A stretch of DNA of 64,000 nucleotides from Neobacillus cucumis (GCF_016107705.1 NZ_JAEHGC010000001.1:744001-808000), one strand, 5' to 3'; positions 8,838-18,094 are shown, counted from the stretch's first letter. A program made the numbers and translations. The notes: generated by a model not told the origin, from the sequence alone.

Positions 8838-9832
8838 TATTTCACCTCTTTTAAAGCGAGCCCTAGAGTTAATAAAAGATTTTCTGGTACGCTTTCGGTT
8901 TTTCCTTTTGGATCATTTTCTAGTGAAATTCGGTCGATCGGCATTTCAAATCTTTCGACCATTTCATCATAGATTGCCGTAAGCATAGGATGATCTCCAT
9001 TTAATAAAAACTTGGTAACATCCTGCTTATCATTACTAAGGGAATAACGGTAAAAATCATGGAGCATATTGATTTCTCTAAAGATATCTTCAATCTGTAT
9101 CGCTAGTTCTTCTGATTCACCAATGAATTTATAGTCCATTATACCTAACGCATTACGCTTGATTTCCCATTGTTCCAAATTAAAAGGCAATGGAAACTGA
9201 CGCATCACAAGCGGGACCGTTTCTTCAAAAATACACAAATTTACACTTGTCAAATCAAACTGAATTGTAAATAGAACTTCGTTAGGTCTGTTCATTTCAA
9301 GCGTATGGTATAAACGATATAAGGCAAGCGGTGAAATATCCGCTGCCAATGGGTTTAACTTAAGTTGTGAAAATAAATCGGCATATTCAGTAACATGCTG
9401 TTCGGGTGCAGCAAATAATAATAATTCCTTTGTCTTACCATTGTCCTCTAATAGGTAATAATCAAAAACCGGTTCTTCAAATGGCAGGTGAATACTTGAA
9501 CCAAGCTCTAGATATAGATATCCCTTCAGTTCATCATCCTGAATTTCTGCTGGAATTGAGACCTTACGGATAATCACCAACTGATCTGGAACGATAAAGC
9601 GGATGGATCGACGCTGAATTTTCCATTCTTCAATACATTCTTCAAGAATGCCAGATAAGGATTCAACATCAGCAATCTTCCCATCACTAATGAGTCCAGG
9701 TGGTAAGAAGCGTTCATTCCATCTCTGTACAGTAGGCGGATTCGCTTGCTTTAATTCAACAAGGCGAACCGAATGGTCATTCAATACCAGATTAATGATT
9801 CGATTTTTGGGTGTGAAAACGGAAAAAGCCAT
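8837..9832 (-). CDS. pilM: Type IV pilus actin-like assembly protein PilM
   Basis: PilM is a cytoplasmic FtsA/actin-fold ATP-binding protein that binds the PilN tail and connects motors with the membrane assembly. The 331-residue protein shows the PilM_2 pattern: an N-terminal self-recognition strand (INLVLNDHSVRLVELK), VPDQLVIIRKVSIPA and the P-F-E-E segment LPFEEPVFDYYLL. It is divergent and I cannot place every nucleotide-binding motif, so ATPase activity is not assured. AAGGGG precedes the ATG. Gene order pilD-pilM-pilN-pilO supports the call. Confidence 0.88.
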   Translation of the reverse strand: MAFSVFTPKNRIINLVLNDHSVRLVELKQANPPTVQRWNERFLPPGLISDGKIADVESLSGILEECIEEWKIQRRSIRFIVPDQLVIIRKVSIPAEIQDDELKGYLYLELGSSIHLPFEEPVFDYYLLEDNGKTKELLLFAAPEQHVTEYADLFSQLKLNPLAADISPLALYRLYHTLEMNRPNEVLFTIQFDLTSVNLCIFEETVPLVMRQFPLPFNLEQWEIKRNALGIMDYKFIGESEELAIQIEDIFREINMLHDFYRYSLSNDKQDVTKFLLNGDHPMLTAIYDEMVERFEMPIDRISLENDPKGKTESVPENLLLTLGLALKEVK

Positions 9833-9848
9833 TTTGAAAACCCCTTAT

Positions 9849-10604
9849 TTAAAATCCTTGATTAAGAAATTGAAAATATATGTTAATTAAATCGGTTCCC
9901 CAAAAATATGCAGTCAACGTACCAGCTGCAATAAAGGGGCCAAACGGAATTGGTTGGCGTCTTTTTACGATTTTAAAGATTAATGCAAGTCCGCCAATCA
10001 CTGCACCATATAATGTCGATAAAAAGAAGGACAATAGTACTAGTTTAATACCTAGGACAAAACCAAGCAGTGCGTATAGCTTCACATCTCCAAACCCCAT
10101 ACCGCCTTTACTTACAAGAGCAATGATGAGGAGCAGTAGAAATCCTGTAACCATACCTGAGATGCTGTCCCACCAGGGGGTTAACGGTACAAAAATTCTT
10201 TCCAATAAAAAAATCCCTGCAAACCAAAGTAAAATTTTATCAGGGATGATCATATAGTGAATATCTGAAACAATGATTATCATGAACAGAGAAATAAGTG
10301 TTAAGGCAATCAATAATTCCCATGACCATCCTACCAAGTATGGTGCTGCTGCAAATAGAATTCCTGTTAATAGTTCAAAAGTTGGATAGATAGGAGAAAT
10401 CCGCGACTGACAGCCGCGGCATTTCCCACCTTGTATCCAATATGAAATTACTGGTATTAGTTCATATGCTTTTAATTGGTGCCCACAAGTCGGACATGCA
10501 GATCTAGGTGCAACGATTGATTGTTTTAATGGAACCCTTAGGCCGACTACATTAAAGAAAGAACCAAAAATAATTCCGTATATAAAAATAAGTAGGTAAA
10601 TCAA
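9849..10604 (-). CDS. pilD: Prepilin peptidase (PilD/ComC type)
   Basis: This membrane aspartyl protease cleaves the leader of class III signal peptides and may N-methylate the new terminus. The 251-residue product has a GSFFNVVGLRVP start, the cytoplasmic zinc loop with paired CPTC and CRGC motifs (about residues 38-65), six to eight membrane spans, and the two catalytic aspartates in VSDIHYMIIPD and GMGFGDVKL. The start is TTG behind GGGGAT. B. subtilis has its only copy, comC, at this locus, so this enzyme probably serves both the pilus and any ComG competence pseudopilus encoded elsewhere. Confidence 0.95.
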   Translation of the reverse strand: MIYLLIFIYGIIFGSFFNVVGLRVPLKQSIVAPRSACPTCGHQLKAYELIPVISYWIQGGKCRGCQSRISPIYPTFELLTGILFAAAPYLVGWSWELLIALTLISLFMIIIVSDIHYMIIPDKILLWFAGIFLLERIFVPLTPWWDSISGMVTGFLLLLIIALVSKGGMGFGDVKLYALLGFVLGIKLVLLSFFLSTLYGAVIGGLALIFKIVKRRQPIPFGPFIAAGTLTAYFWGTDLINIYFQFLNQGF

Positions 10605-10635
10605 GGTCTATCCCCGTCTTTTAGATTTTATGGTG

Positions 10636-11091
10636 TTAAGGTTGGATTGTTCTATCACCAGTTCCAGATTTATCGTTATTTATAATGTCAATCGAAGCAT
10701 CAGTAAATGTTAACTTTGCACTACCTGCATCGATAGCCTTAGATGTTGTAAGTGTATATGTTGCTCTACCAGTAGAAGCGTCTACAGTTATGCCAACTGT
10801 ATATGATCCATCTTGCTCCTCAATCTTAGACTTATCAATATATGGTTTAAGATCAACAGCTGAAATCTGGTTGGAACTTGGAACTCCACTACTTGCAACA
10901 TAAGTCTTAGCTGCGTTTAATATTCCAATTGCATCAGATTTAACCGCGTTTTCATTAGACTTTTGAATAACTGACCCAATCGCTGGAATCGCAATTGCAG
11001 CAATAATCCCCAAAATCACGATTACTGCTAATAATTCAATTAGAGTAAAACCTTTTTGTTCCTTCATTCTTTGTTTTAAAGATTGTACCAT
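10636..11091 (-). CDS. Major type IV pilin
   Basis: The 151-residue prepilin has a short basic leader ending in KEQKG, cleaved before FTLIELLAVIVILGIIAAIA, the canonical type IVa N-terminal helix with Phe1 and Glu5. The mature chain of about 138 residues has no cysteine and a Thr/Ser-rich C-terminal half. It is the only classical pilin in the minus-strand operon and directly precedes the prepilin peptidase, so I infer it is the main subunit. A 5-bp hairpin (11107-11119) sits just before the AGAGGGAG ribosome binding site. A 141-bp gap separates it from pilC, room for its own promoter, though I see no convincing one. Confidence 0.92.
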   Translation of the reverse strand: MVQSLKQRMKEQKGFTLIELLAVIVILGIIAAIAIPAIGSVIQKSNENAVKSDAIGILNAAKTYVASSGVPSSNQISAVDLKPYIDKSKIEEQDGSYTVGITVDASTGRATYTLTTSKAIDAGSAKLTFTDASIDIINNDKSGTGDRTIQP

Positions 11092-11106
11092 TTTTACGCT
11101 CCCTCT

Positions 11107-11119
11107 GGTTCTATGAACC
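11107..11119 (-). promoter_or_regulatory. Small hairpin directly upstream of the pilin ribosome binding site
   Basis: Perfect GGTTC/GAACC arms with a 3-nt loop lie two bases before the Shine-Dalgarno of the major pilin. Such 5' hairpins can stabilise an mRNA; this role is an inference. Confidence 0.35.
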
Positions 11120-11232
11120 TAGTTATATTTCTCTATGAGTATACAATAAATGACATCAATAGAAAAGATAATTTTTATCGTTTTATGTCTCAAATTTCGG
11201 ATATTTGTCATCTGACGTAAAAATTTGTTTGA

Positions 11233-12438
11233 TCAGCTCATTTGGTCGTACATTGAGAACATTGGCATCATAATGGAAAGGACAATAACCCCTACAATAC
11301 CCGCCAAAAAGACGATCATAATAGGCTCAATTAATGATTTTAATCTGTCAGTCATTGCTTCAACTTCTTTTTCATAGAATTCGGCTATCTTCGATAACAT
11401 CGCGTCTAAAGCCCCAGTTCCTTCACCAATTATAATCATTTGTGTAACAAGAGGAGGAAAGGCCCAATGCTTTGTCATTGGTTCCGTCATTGATCTTCCT
11501 TTCTCAAGAGAGCTACGGGACTCGCGAATTACCCTTGAGATAACTTCATTTTCAACAACCTTTTCAACAATGGTCATGGATTGCAGGATAGGAACAGAGC
11601 TTGAAAACAAAGTACTAAGGGTCCTCATCATTCTTGCTATTTGAGCTTTTTGCATCATTTTACCGAATATTGGCATTCTTAAAAGGGCATAATCTAAAAA
11701 ATATTTACCCTGTTTATTTTTTTTCATAAACTTAAAGAAAATGTATATAGCAATAAATAAAAATAAAACAAGCCACCAAAATGATTGCATAAATTCACTA
11801 CATTTTAAGACAAATTTCGTAATGGCCGGGAGTTCAATATTCATGTCAGCAAACATTGTTACAAATTTCGGTACAACTCCAACTAGTAAAAAAATAACAG
11901 CACAAATTGCCAGAATTCCTATTGCAAGAGGATATGTTATTGCAGAAACTACTTTTTGCTTAGTATGATGCTGTTTTTCAAAATCCTCAGCTAGACGGTC
12001 CAGAGTCCCGTCCATATTTCCGCTTACTTCTCCGGCTTTTACCATATTGACGAACATCGAGTTAAAGACTTTGTTATGCTTAGATACAGCATCTGAAAAA
12101 GCATTTCCTTCTCTTAATTCTTGCTCCACATCCAGTAATACACGCTTTAAAGCTTTACTTTCTGTTTGGGCAGCAAGCACACCAGTTGCGTCTACAATCG
12201 TTACACCAGCTTTTAATAAGGTGGCGAATTGCCTCAAATATATGACAAAATCCTGAAGTTTAACGGGGGTCCCAATCGATAGTTCCATTGTCATAAGGGT
12301 TTCCGGTACTTCTGTTATTTCAACTACCCTTACGCCCTCTTCTTTTAACTTGACCATAGCCTCCCGTCTTGATGACGCAGTAACAGTGCCCTGCTTCGCC
12401 CCACGACGGTCACGACCAGAATATTTAAATCTAGGCAT
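11233..12438 (-). CDS. pilC: Type IV pilus platform protein PilC
   Basis: PilC (T2SSF/GspF family) is the inner-membrane platform on which PilB and PilT act. The 401-residue protein starts with the family signature MPRFKYSGRDRRGAKQGTV, has two T2SSF domains (about residues 70-190 and 270-395) and three membrane spans near residues 165-190, 215-235 and 375-395. It overlaps the pilT stop by eight bases. Length is typical of T4P rather than of ComGB (about 320 residues). Confidence 0.95.
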   Translation of the reverse strand: MPRFKYSGRDRRGAKQGTVTASSRREAMVKLKEEGVRVVEITEVPETLMTMELSIGTPVKLQDFVIYLRQFATLLKAGVTIVDATGVLAAQTESKALKRVLLDVEQELREGNAFSDAVSKHNKVFNSMFVNMVKAGEVSGNMDGTLDRLAEDFEKQHHTKQKVVSAITYPLAIGILAICAVIFLLVGVVPKFVTMFADMNIELPAITKFVLKCSEFMQSFWWLVLFLFIAIYIFFKFMKKNKQGKYFLDYALLRMPIFGKMMQKAQIARMMRTLSTLFSSSVPILQSMTIVEKVVENEVISRVIRESRSSLEKGRSMTEPMTKHWAFPPLVTQMIIIGEGTGALDAMLSKIAEFYEKEVEAMTDRLKSLIEPIMIVFLAGIVGVIVLSIMMPMFSMYDQMS

Positions 12439-13480
12439 CCATGATCATCTTTTCTTGTAGGTATTTTGTTGCAGCTTCCATTTGAATAAGATTTCGATCA
12501 AGCAACTCTCGAATACTCATTTCAAGGGTGTGCATTCCCTGGGCACGGGAGGTTTGCATCGTACTTTGGATTTGGTGAACTTTTTCATTTCGAATCAGGT
12601 TTGCTATTGCAGGGTTATTAACGAGGATCTCTGTTGCCGCTTTCCGTCCCTTTTTATCGACAGTAGGAAATAAGCGTTGCGAAATAACGCCTACTAAAAC
12701 AGACGCTAACTGAATCCGAATCTGTGTCTGCTGTGCAGGCGGAAATACGTCGATAATCCTATTAATTGTAGTCGGCGCACTAGAAGTGTGCAACGTTCCC
12801 AAAACAAGGTGCCCTGTTTCTGCAGCCGTAATGGCGATACCCATTGTTTCAAGGTCACGCATCTCCCCCACAAGAATGACATCAGGGTCCTGTCGTAGTG
12901 CACCTTTTAAGCCACTTGCATAGGAATTTGTATCAAATCCTACTTCGCGCTGATCAATAATAGAATTTCCATGTTTATGGAGATATTCTATTGGGTCTTC
13001 AAGCGTAATAATGTGCTTTCGCATCGTTCGGTTCATATAATCAATCATCGATGCAAGAGTGGTCGACTTACCGCTACCGGTAGGACCCGTCACAAGAATT
13101 AATCCTTGCGGTTTTTCAACTAATTTTGTGATAATTTCAGGTAAGTCCAACTCTTCAATCGTCGGAGTTTTCGATGCGACGGTTCTTAATGCAATTGAAA
13201 CACTCTTTCGCTGATGAAAAGCATTGACACGAAAACGAGATATTCCTGGTACCCCATAGGAAAAGTCAAGATCCCCCTTTTCCTTAAATACATTCCACAA
13301 ATGTTCTGGAATTATCGCTTTTGCCATTCCTTCCGTAACATCAGGAAGCAGTTTATCCTGCCCATACCGCCTTAAATCACCATGAATTCGAAAAATCGGT
13401 GGAACACCTACGGTTAAATGTACATCGGATGCCTTATATTCAATCGCAGCTCTTAGTATTTGGTCAATTTTATCTTTCAT
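12431..13480 (-). CDS. pilT: Type IV pilus retraction ATPase PilT
   Basis: PilT is the hexameric motor that depolymerises pili, giving twitching motility or DNA uptake. The product of about 349 residues has an N-terminal PAS-like domain (ASDVHLTVGVPPIFRIHG), Walker A GPTGSGKST near residue 133, Walker B RQDPDVILVGEMRD, the His box TGHLVLGTLHT and a C-terminal AIANLIRNEK segment matching the retraction-linked AIRNLIRE motif. I start at the ATG rather than the GTG six bases upstream because AGGAG then has 8-nt spacing. Presence of PilT separates this system from competence pseudopili and type II secretion. Confidence 0.95.
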   Translation of the reverse strand: MKDKIDQILRAAIEYKASDVHLTVGVPPIFRIHGDLRRYGQDKLLPDVTEGMAKAIIPEHLWNVFKEKGDLDFSYGVPGISRFRVNAFHQRKSVSIALRTVASKTPTIEELDLPEIITKLVEKPQGLILVTGPTGSGKSTTLASMIDYMNRTMRKHIITLEDPIEYLHKHGNSIIDQREVGFDTNSYASGLKGALRQDPDVILVGEMRDLETMGIAITAAETGHLVLGTLHTSSAPTTINRIIDVFPPAQQTQIRIQLASVLVGVISQRLFPTVDKKGRKAATEILVNNPAIANLIRNEKVHQIQSTMQTSRAQGMHTLEMSIRELLDRNLIQMEAATKYLQEKMIMDA

Positions 13481-13491
13481 TTCCACTACTC

Positions 13492-15153
13492 CTATTCAAG
13501 AGTTGCTACTCGTAATACTTCTTCAGTTGTTGTCAGTCCTTGCTTTACCTTTAGTAAGCCATCATCCATTAAAAAAATCGTCTTGCTTTTCTTTGCTAAT
13601 TCTTTTAACTTTTGAAAGGTTTCACTATTCATGATGCATCGTTTCATTTCTTCGTTAATTACCAATACTTCATGAAGGGCAATCCTTCCCTTATAGCCCG
13701 TCATATTGCAGAAAGAACAGCCTTTACCACGATGAATCTTTTCAATTTTTATTCCACGTCTTGCAAAGATCTCAATTTCCCGCTTCGATGGTTCATGGAT
13801 CTCCATACAATCCCGACAAATCTTTCTAACAAGCCGTTGCGCTACAACACCTGATAGTGATGAAGCCACCATGAATGGCTCTACACCCATATCAATCAGT
13901 CTTGTTACTGTTCCAATTGAATCATTGGTATGCAAGGTACTCAAAACTAAGTGACCTGTTAACGAAGCACGAATTGCCACTTCTGCGGTTTCCTTATCAC
14001 GTATTTCTCCGACCATGATGATATTCGGGTCTTGACGAAGAATCGATCGTAATCCAGCCGCAAAGGTCATTCCGACATTTTGGTTCACTTGAATTTGGTT
14101 GATACCTTCAAGTTGGTATTCAACTGGGTCTTCAATCGTAATGATATTGACTTCTTCACTGTTCATCTTATTAAGTGCTGCATACAAGGTAGAGGATTTA
14201 CCTGAACCAGTTGGGCCAGTAATAAGCACAATCCCTGTAGGATTTTCGATTAATTCTCCAAACCTTTTTAAATTCAGCGCATTAAATCCAAGTTTATTTA
14301 TATCATTTAATGCTGAACTCATATCGAGCAGTCGCATTACAATCTTTTCCCCGTAAACAGTTGGCAATGTTGAGACTCGAAGGTCAATAGGATGAAATTC
14401 AAGATTTAATTTAATCCGCCCATCCTGCGGAATCCGATGCTCGGTAATGTCAAGGTTAGACATAATTTTAATCCTTGCTGTTAAAACACTTTGCATATGG
14501 CGCGGTAATACCCGATCATTGCGTAATACCCCGTCTATTCGGTAGCGAACAACAATTTTCGTTTCCTGTGGATCAATGTGGATATCACTGGCCTTTTGGA
14601 TTACTGCATTAGTCAAAATCTGATTCACAAGCTTTACAATAGGAGAATTAAGATCGGTGACGTCATCGTTCCGTCCCCTCTCGGTCTGTGGCAATTCATC
14701 GAGCAATTCATCCAAACCATCGTCAACATCATAGTATTTATTAATCGCTTTTAAGATATCATCCTTAGTAGCAATTGCTGCTTCAATTTGAAAACCGGTT
14801 GAGAGTCTTAAATCATCCATCACAATGAAATCCATCGGATCAACCATTGCAATATAAAGCTTATTGCCATCCTTTTTTAAAGGGATAATTAGATTCCTTC
14901 TTGCAGTTTCTTTCGGTACTAGCGAGAAAATATTTGTATCAAATGGGTATTGAGTTAAGCTGATGTGCGGAATTCCAAGTTGATATTCCAGCACTTCAAT
15001 TAATTGCTGCTCAGTGATAAAGCCTCTTTGAACAAGAGCCTCTCCAAGTTTTTGGTTTGAATTTTTTTCTTCTAATGTATTTTGAAGCTGTTCGTTAGTA
15101 ATCAACCCTTCTTCGATTAATAAATCGCCAAGTCGTTTTCTTACTTGCTTCAT
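13492..15153 (-). CDS. pilB: Type IV pilus extension ATPase PilB with MshEN domain
   Basis: PilB drives pilin polymerisation. The 553-residue protein starts with two tandem 24-residue motifs (residues 7-30, RLGDLLIEEGLIT..., and 35-58, KLGEALVQRGFIT...) that match the MshEN c-di-GMP binding consensus. These are followed by the GspE N2 domain, Walker A GPTGSGKSS near residue 313, Walker B RQDPNIIMVGEIRD near 378 and a zinc site made of two CxxC pairs near residues 446 and 480. Family knowledge says the MshEN domain makes extension respond to c-di-GMP; binding here is inferred. pilT begins 5-12 bases downstream. Confidence 0.95.
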   Translation of the reverse strand: MKQVRKRLGDLLIEEGLITNEQLQNTLEEKNSNQKLGEALVQRGFITEQQLIEVLEYQLGIPHISLTQYPFDTNIFSLVPKETARRNLIIPLKKDGNKLYIAMVDPMDFIVMDDLRLSTGFQIEAAIATKDDILKAINKYYDVDDGLDELLDELPQTERGRNDDVTDLNSPIVKLVNQILTNAVIQKASDIHIDPQETKIVVRYRIDGVLRNDRVLPRHMQSVLTARIKIMSNLDITEHRIPQDGRIKLNLEFHPIDLRVSTLPTVYGEKIVMRLLDMSSALNDINKLGFNALNLKRFGELIENPTGIVLITGPTGSGKSSTLYAALNKMNSEEVNIITIEDPVEYQLEGINQIQVNQNVGMTFAAGLRSILRQDPNIIMVGEIRDKETAEVAIRASLTGHLVLSTLHTNDSIGTVTRLIDMGVEPFMVASSLSGVVAQRLVRKICRDCMEIHEPSKREIEIFARRGIKIEKIHRGKGCSFCNMTGYKGRIALHEVLVINEEMKRCIMNSETFQKLKELAKKSKTIFLMDDGLLKVKQGLTTTEEVLRVATLE

Positions 15154-15177
15154 TTTTCATCCCTGCTTTTGATTTCA

Positions 15178-16503
15178 TTATTTTGATTGTTCATTTGGTT
15201 TGCCCCAAAGATTGCTATCATTTGAATTTTGTTGATTTGAATCGTTTGTTTGTGTGGATTGGTCTCCAGATTGACCAATTGCCGCATTGTTTCCTGATTG
15301 GTCAACGTTTCCGGTATTAGTTTGATTACTAGAAGTTCCTAAAGATTTACCCGTTAAAGAATGTATTTCTACACGATATATTGGTGGATAATAATCCTCA
15401 GAAATCAATTCAGATTTTTGCAATTGTGATCCATCATAAATCTCTCTATAAACCCTTACAATTTGCCCATCCTTCCCTTTTGATTGCAGCTTGGTTTGAC
15501 CTGGAAGAAGTAAAGGGCTATATTGAATAATTGTCTTAGGAACTAATAACTGTTTATTTTTCTTACTAATTTTATATTTATAAAGAAACTTTTCTCCCTT
15601 TAAGGTTACCTTTAAATTCTTATCTTTTTGTAACTGGAACTCCAAAGAGTACTTTGCTTTATTTGGATTAGTTATAATTAAATCGGCATTCTTTTTTACA
15701 TCAACCTTTGCCTCATAACCTAAGCCCGCAAATCCAGGGAGTCTGCTACTAATATTTCTTTCTACTATTGAAAAATTAGTAGGTAGTATCGCATGATAAA
15801 TACCTGTTGCCAATATATCAAGGGAAGAGAAATTTTCTATATGTTGCTTATTAGCAAATTCTAAAAATGAAAAAGTAGATTGTCCAGGAATTTCAATCTT
15901 TGATGTTTGTTCAATTAACTCCTGCAAATCTTCGGTAGTAGATGTTAATTTCAATGTAACAGTACTTATAATTGCATCATTATTTTTATTTCCAGCAAGT
16001 AAATAATCAGAATATAAATCAAAATTAAATGAACCATTTTCTAATTTAGAGGCTGTTTCCGTTAAACTATTAACGAGTTTGTCTATTGCAATTTCCTTAT
16101 AGTTAATTTGTGGAAACAACAGTTGAATTTGTTCTTCTACCTTCAATTTATCGATTGTAATGTATGCAAGGTTATTTTGCCCATCTTTGATAGAAGCTAT
16201 TGTCGTTTTGATATCAAAGTTAAAATTCTTTAAATCCATTGAACCAGTTTTCTCAGTATATTGCAGATTTATAACCGTATTCTTTAGCCAATCAGAATAT
16301 CGATTAGTTAACAATTGATTAACCTCACTCTTTGTTTTACCAGAAATATCTATTGCTCCGATAGTGGTACCATTTGAAAATTTTCCATCAGCGTTCGTGA
16401 AATTTTCAAAAGCTTTAGCACCAAAATGGGAGAAATTAAAAATAAATGCAGTACCCAAAAATAGTACAACAAACAATTTGATCATTTGTTGATTTTTACC
16501 CAC
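15178..16503 (-). CDS. VanW/YoaR-like extracytoplasmic protein in pilus operon
   Basis: After one N-terminal membrane helix (FVVLFLGTAFIFNF) comes a peptidoglycan-binding-like region typical of VanW/YoaR proteins (IGAIDISGKTKSEVNQLL). Next is a VanW-like core (about residues 205-310: STFSFLEF..., ATGIYHAILPTNFSIVERN, then FAGLGYEAKVDV), a G5-like strand region (GQIVRVYREIYDG) and a Ser/Asn/Gln-rich tail of about 50 residues. The usual cysteine-containing GGGxCQVSSTLYNA motif is replaced by SLDILATGIYHA, so any activity may be lost. A GTG start with GGGGGCTG upstream is preferred over an ATG 27 bases earlier. Role unknown; position suggests wall passage or anchoring of the pilus. Confidence 0.7.
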   Translation of the reverse strand: MGKNQQMIKLFVVLFLGTAFIFNFSHFGAKAFENFTNADGKFSNGTTIGAIDISGKTKSEVNQLLTNRYSDWLKNTVINLQYTEKTGSMDLKNFNFDIKTTIASIKDGQNNLAYITIDKLKVEEQIQLLFPQINYKEIAIDKLVNSLTETASKLENGSFNFDLYSDYLLAGNKNNDAIISTVTLKLTSTTEDLQELIEQTSKIEIPGQSTFSFLEFANKQHIENFSSLDILATGIYHAILPTNFSIVERNISSRLPGFAGLGYEAKVDVKKNADLIITNPNKAKYSLEFQLQKDKNLKVTLKGEKFLYKYKISKKNKQLLVPKTIIQYSPLLLPGQTKLQSKGKDGQIVRVYREIYDGSQLQKSELISEDYYPPIYRVEIHSLTGKSLGTSSNQTNTGNVDQSGNNAAIGQSGDQSTQTNDSNQQNSNDSNLWGKPNEQSK

Positions 16504-16549
16504 ATTTTCAGCCCCCGTCGACCTTTTCATATAGTAATAGCTTTAATGA

Positions 16550-17416
16550 TTATTTTTTGATTATATCCTTATTCTTCATATCCTTTATTTCATCATCAAG
16601 TCCGCTTGCAACTTCTTTTGAACCCAAAAGAACTTCTAATGTTAAATCATCCAATGGCTCTAAGTCCTCTGTTTCAACAAAATGTTCTTCTGTCACGTCT
16701 TTAGTAGAAAAATCCTCAGCAAAATCCTTTTTTTCCCCCGAATTGATTTCCTCTATTCCAACATTAAGCAAACTCTCTATTTCAGATAAATAACCTTCAT
16801 CACTGTTTAATGAGTCTATTACTAATTCATCAATAGATAAATCTTCCTCAATTTCGGAATATAGATTTTCTTCTGGTCCTATTTCAACGTCCTGTAAAAT
16901 TGGTTGTTGCTCAATGTCCTCTTCATGAAAAAAAGAGATGTCTTCTTCGATTAATTGTGTTTCACCCTCATCTTCTAATCCTTCAATTGAGTTTAGAGAA
17001 GTTAAAGTTAGTTCATCTCTTGTTTCAACCACAACACTTTGTATCTTCGGTGCAGCCTTCCCCAATTCAGTAAGATTAAGGGGGATTATTTCCTGATCTG
17101 ATTCCAATTTATAATCGGTAATAGAATGATTACTGTTTATTTCTTCATACTCTTCTTCAATTGATCGGTTTGTAGCATAAATTAATCGTCCTGCACGTTG
17201 ATCCAAAATATAAGCTGTGAAAAAGCTAAGAACAATCAACAATAATCCAGTCAATGGGAGCGAAAATGTATTAATTGCTGCAAGCCCTCCTAGAGATATA
17301 ACAAAGCATGCCAAGACTATAGAAAGCTTCCCTTTAAATGTAAATCCAAGCGGTACAAAAGCTAGAACTATTAATAGAACAACCATAGAACCAAAGGCCC
17401 AAATAATTGTTTGCAT
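16550..17416 (-). CDS. Unknown membrane protein with acidic cytoplasmic tail, first gene of pilus operon
   Basis: I do not recognise this 288-residue protein. Residues 1-70 form three hydrophobic spans (IIWAFGSMVVLLIVLAFV, IVLACFVISLGGLAAI, LTGLLLIVLSFFTAYIL); the remaining 215 residues are very acidic, rich in Glu/Asp and leucine, with no cysteine and no obvious fold. It leads the minus-strand pilus operon with 46 bases or less between genes, so a role in pilus function is likely, for example docking a cytoplasmic partner. GGGAGTG precedes the ATG. Confidence 0.7.
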   Translation of the reverse strand: MQTIIWAFGSMVVLLIVLAFVPLGFTFKGKLSIVLACFVISLGGLAAINTFSLPLTGLLLIVLSFFTAYILDQRAGRLIYATNRSIEEEYEEINSNHSITDYKLESDQEIIPLNLTELGKAAPKIQSVVVETRDELTLTSLNSIEGLEDEGETQLIEEDISFFHEEDIEQQPILQDVEIGPEENLYSEIEEDLSIDELVIDSLNSDEGYLSEIESLLNVGIEEINSGEKKDFAEDFSTKDVTEEHFVETEDLEPLDDLTLEVLLGSKEVASGLDDEIKDMKNKDIIKK

Positions 17417-17434
17417 TCAATCACTCCCATTCGG

Positions 17435-17452
17435 TATAGTACATATATACTA
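17435..17452. promoter_or_regulatory. Inverted repeat in the divergent pilus promoter region
   Basis: ATAGTA-N6-TACTAT lies 19 bases upstream of the first minus-strand pilus gene within the 235-bp region between the two divergent pilus operons. It could be an operator for both, but it is short and AT-rich, so chance is possible. The only good -10 in the region is TATAAT at 17533-17538 on the plus strand, without a matching -35. Confidence 0.3.
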
Positions 17453-17651
17453 TTAAACTACATTTTTTTCAAAGTGTATGTTTTTTTGATGTTTTCTTCA
17501 GAAATCAGACGAATTTCGACTACTAAATATTGTATAATACTTTTACTAAGTTTAAAAGAAGATGGAAAACTTTTATAGGTATTAAATACTGCTATTTGTT
17601 AAATTTATCTATTTAATAGTAGGATATTTTTCGCCAGAAGGAATTGATTCC

Positions 17652-18089
17652 ATGAAATTATTAAAGAATGAAAAAGGAATAACCCTAGTAGAACTTCTTG
17701 TCTCAATCGTTATTTTATCTATGATACTTATAACAACTATGAGTTTTTTCCCACAAATGGGTCTTTTGAATAATCAAAACAAGGTAAAAACTCAAGGCAT
17801 TAACACTGCAAAGGAAATACTCTTGAAATGGCAAAATGATAGTAGGCTAGAGACATTTTTCACTACCCCAAACGGAGGAATAATACCAGAATATACAGGG
17901 ATTATTGGAAACGATTATAATTTTGAAACAGTTGATAGTAATTATTTTGTTAACATTAAAATTAAAATTAGTCCAAGTATGACTTCCGGGATATATAACG
18001 CCCATCTTATTGTAATAAAGCTATATAAAAATGATAAAAGAGATATTTTAATCAGTAAAACTTACGGCTATGTAAAAGTAAGGAGATGA
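17652..18089 (+). CDS. Minor type IV prepilin
   Basis: The 145-residue product has a class III signal peptide: KLLKNEKG followed by ITLVELLVSIVILSMILITTMSFF, with Glu5 kept and Ile instead of Phe at +1. The globular part (about 110 residues) has no cysteine. It resembles PilV/ComGD-like minor pilins but I cannot assign a subtype. It is first of a three-gene plus-strand operon divergent from the main pilus operon; its stop overlaps the start region of the next gene. Confidence 0.85.
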   Translation: MKLLKNEKGITLVELLVSIVILSMILITTMSFFPQMGLLNNQNKVKTQGINTAKEILLKWQNDSRLETFFTTPNGGIIPEYTGIIGNDYNFETVDSNYFVNIKIKISPSMTSGIYNAHLIVIKLYKNDKRDILISKTYGYVKVRR

Positions 18090-18094
18090 CGTGG

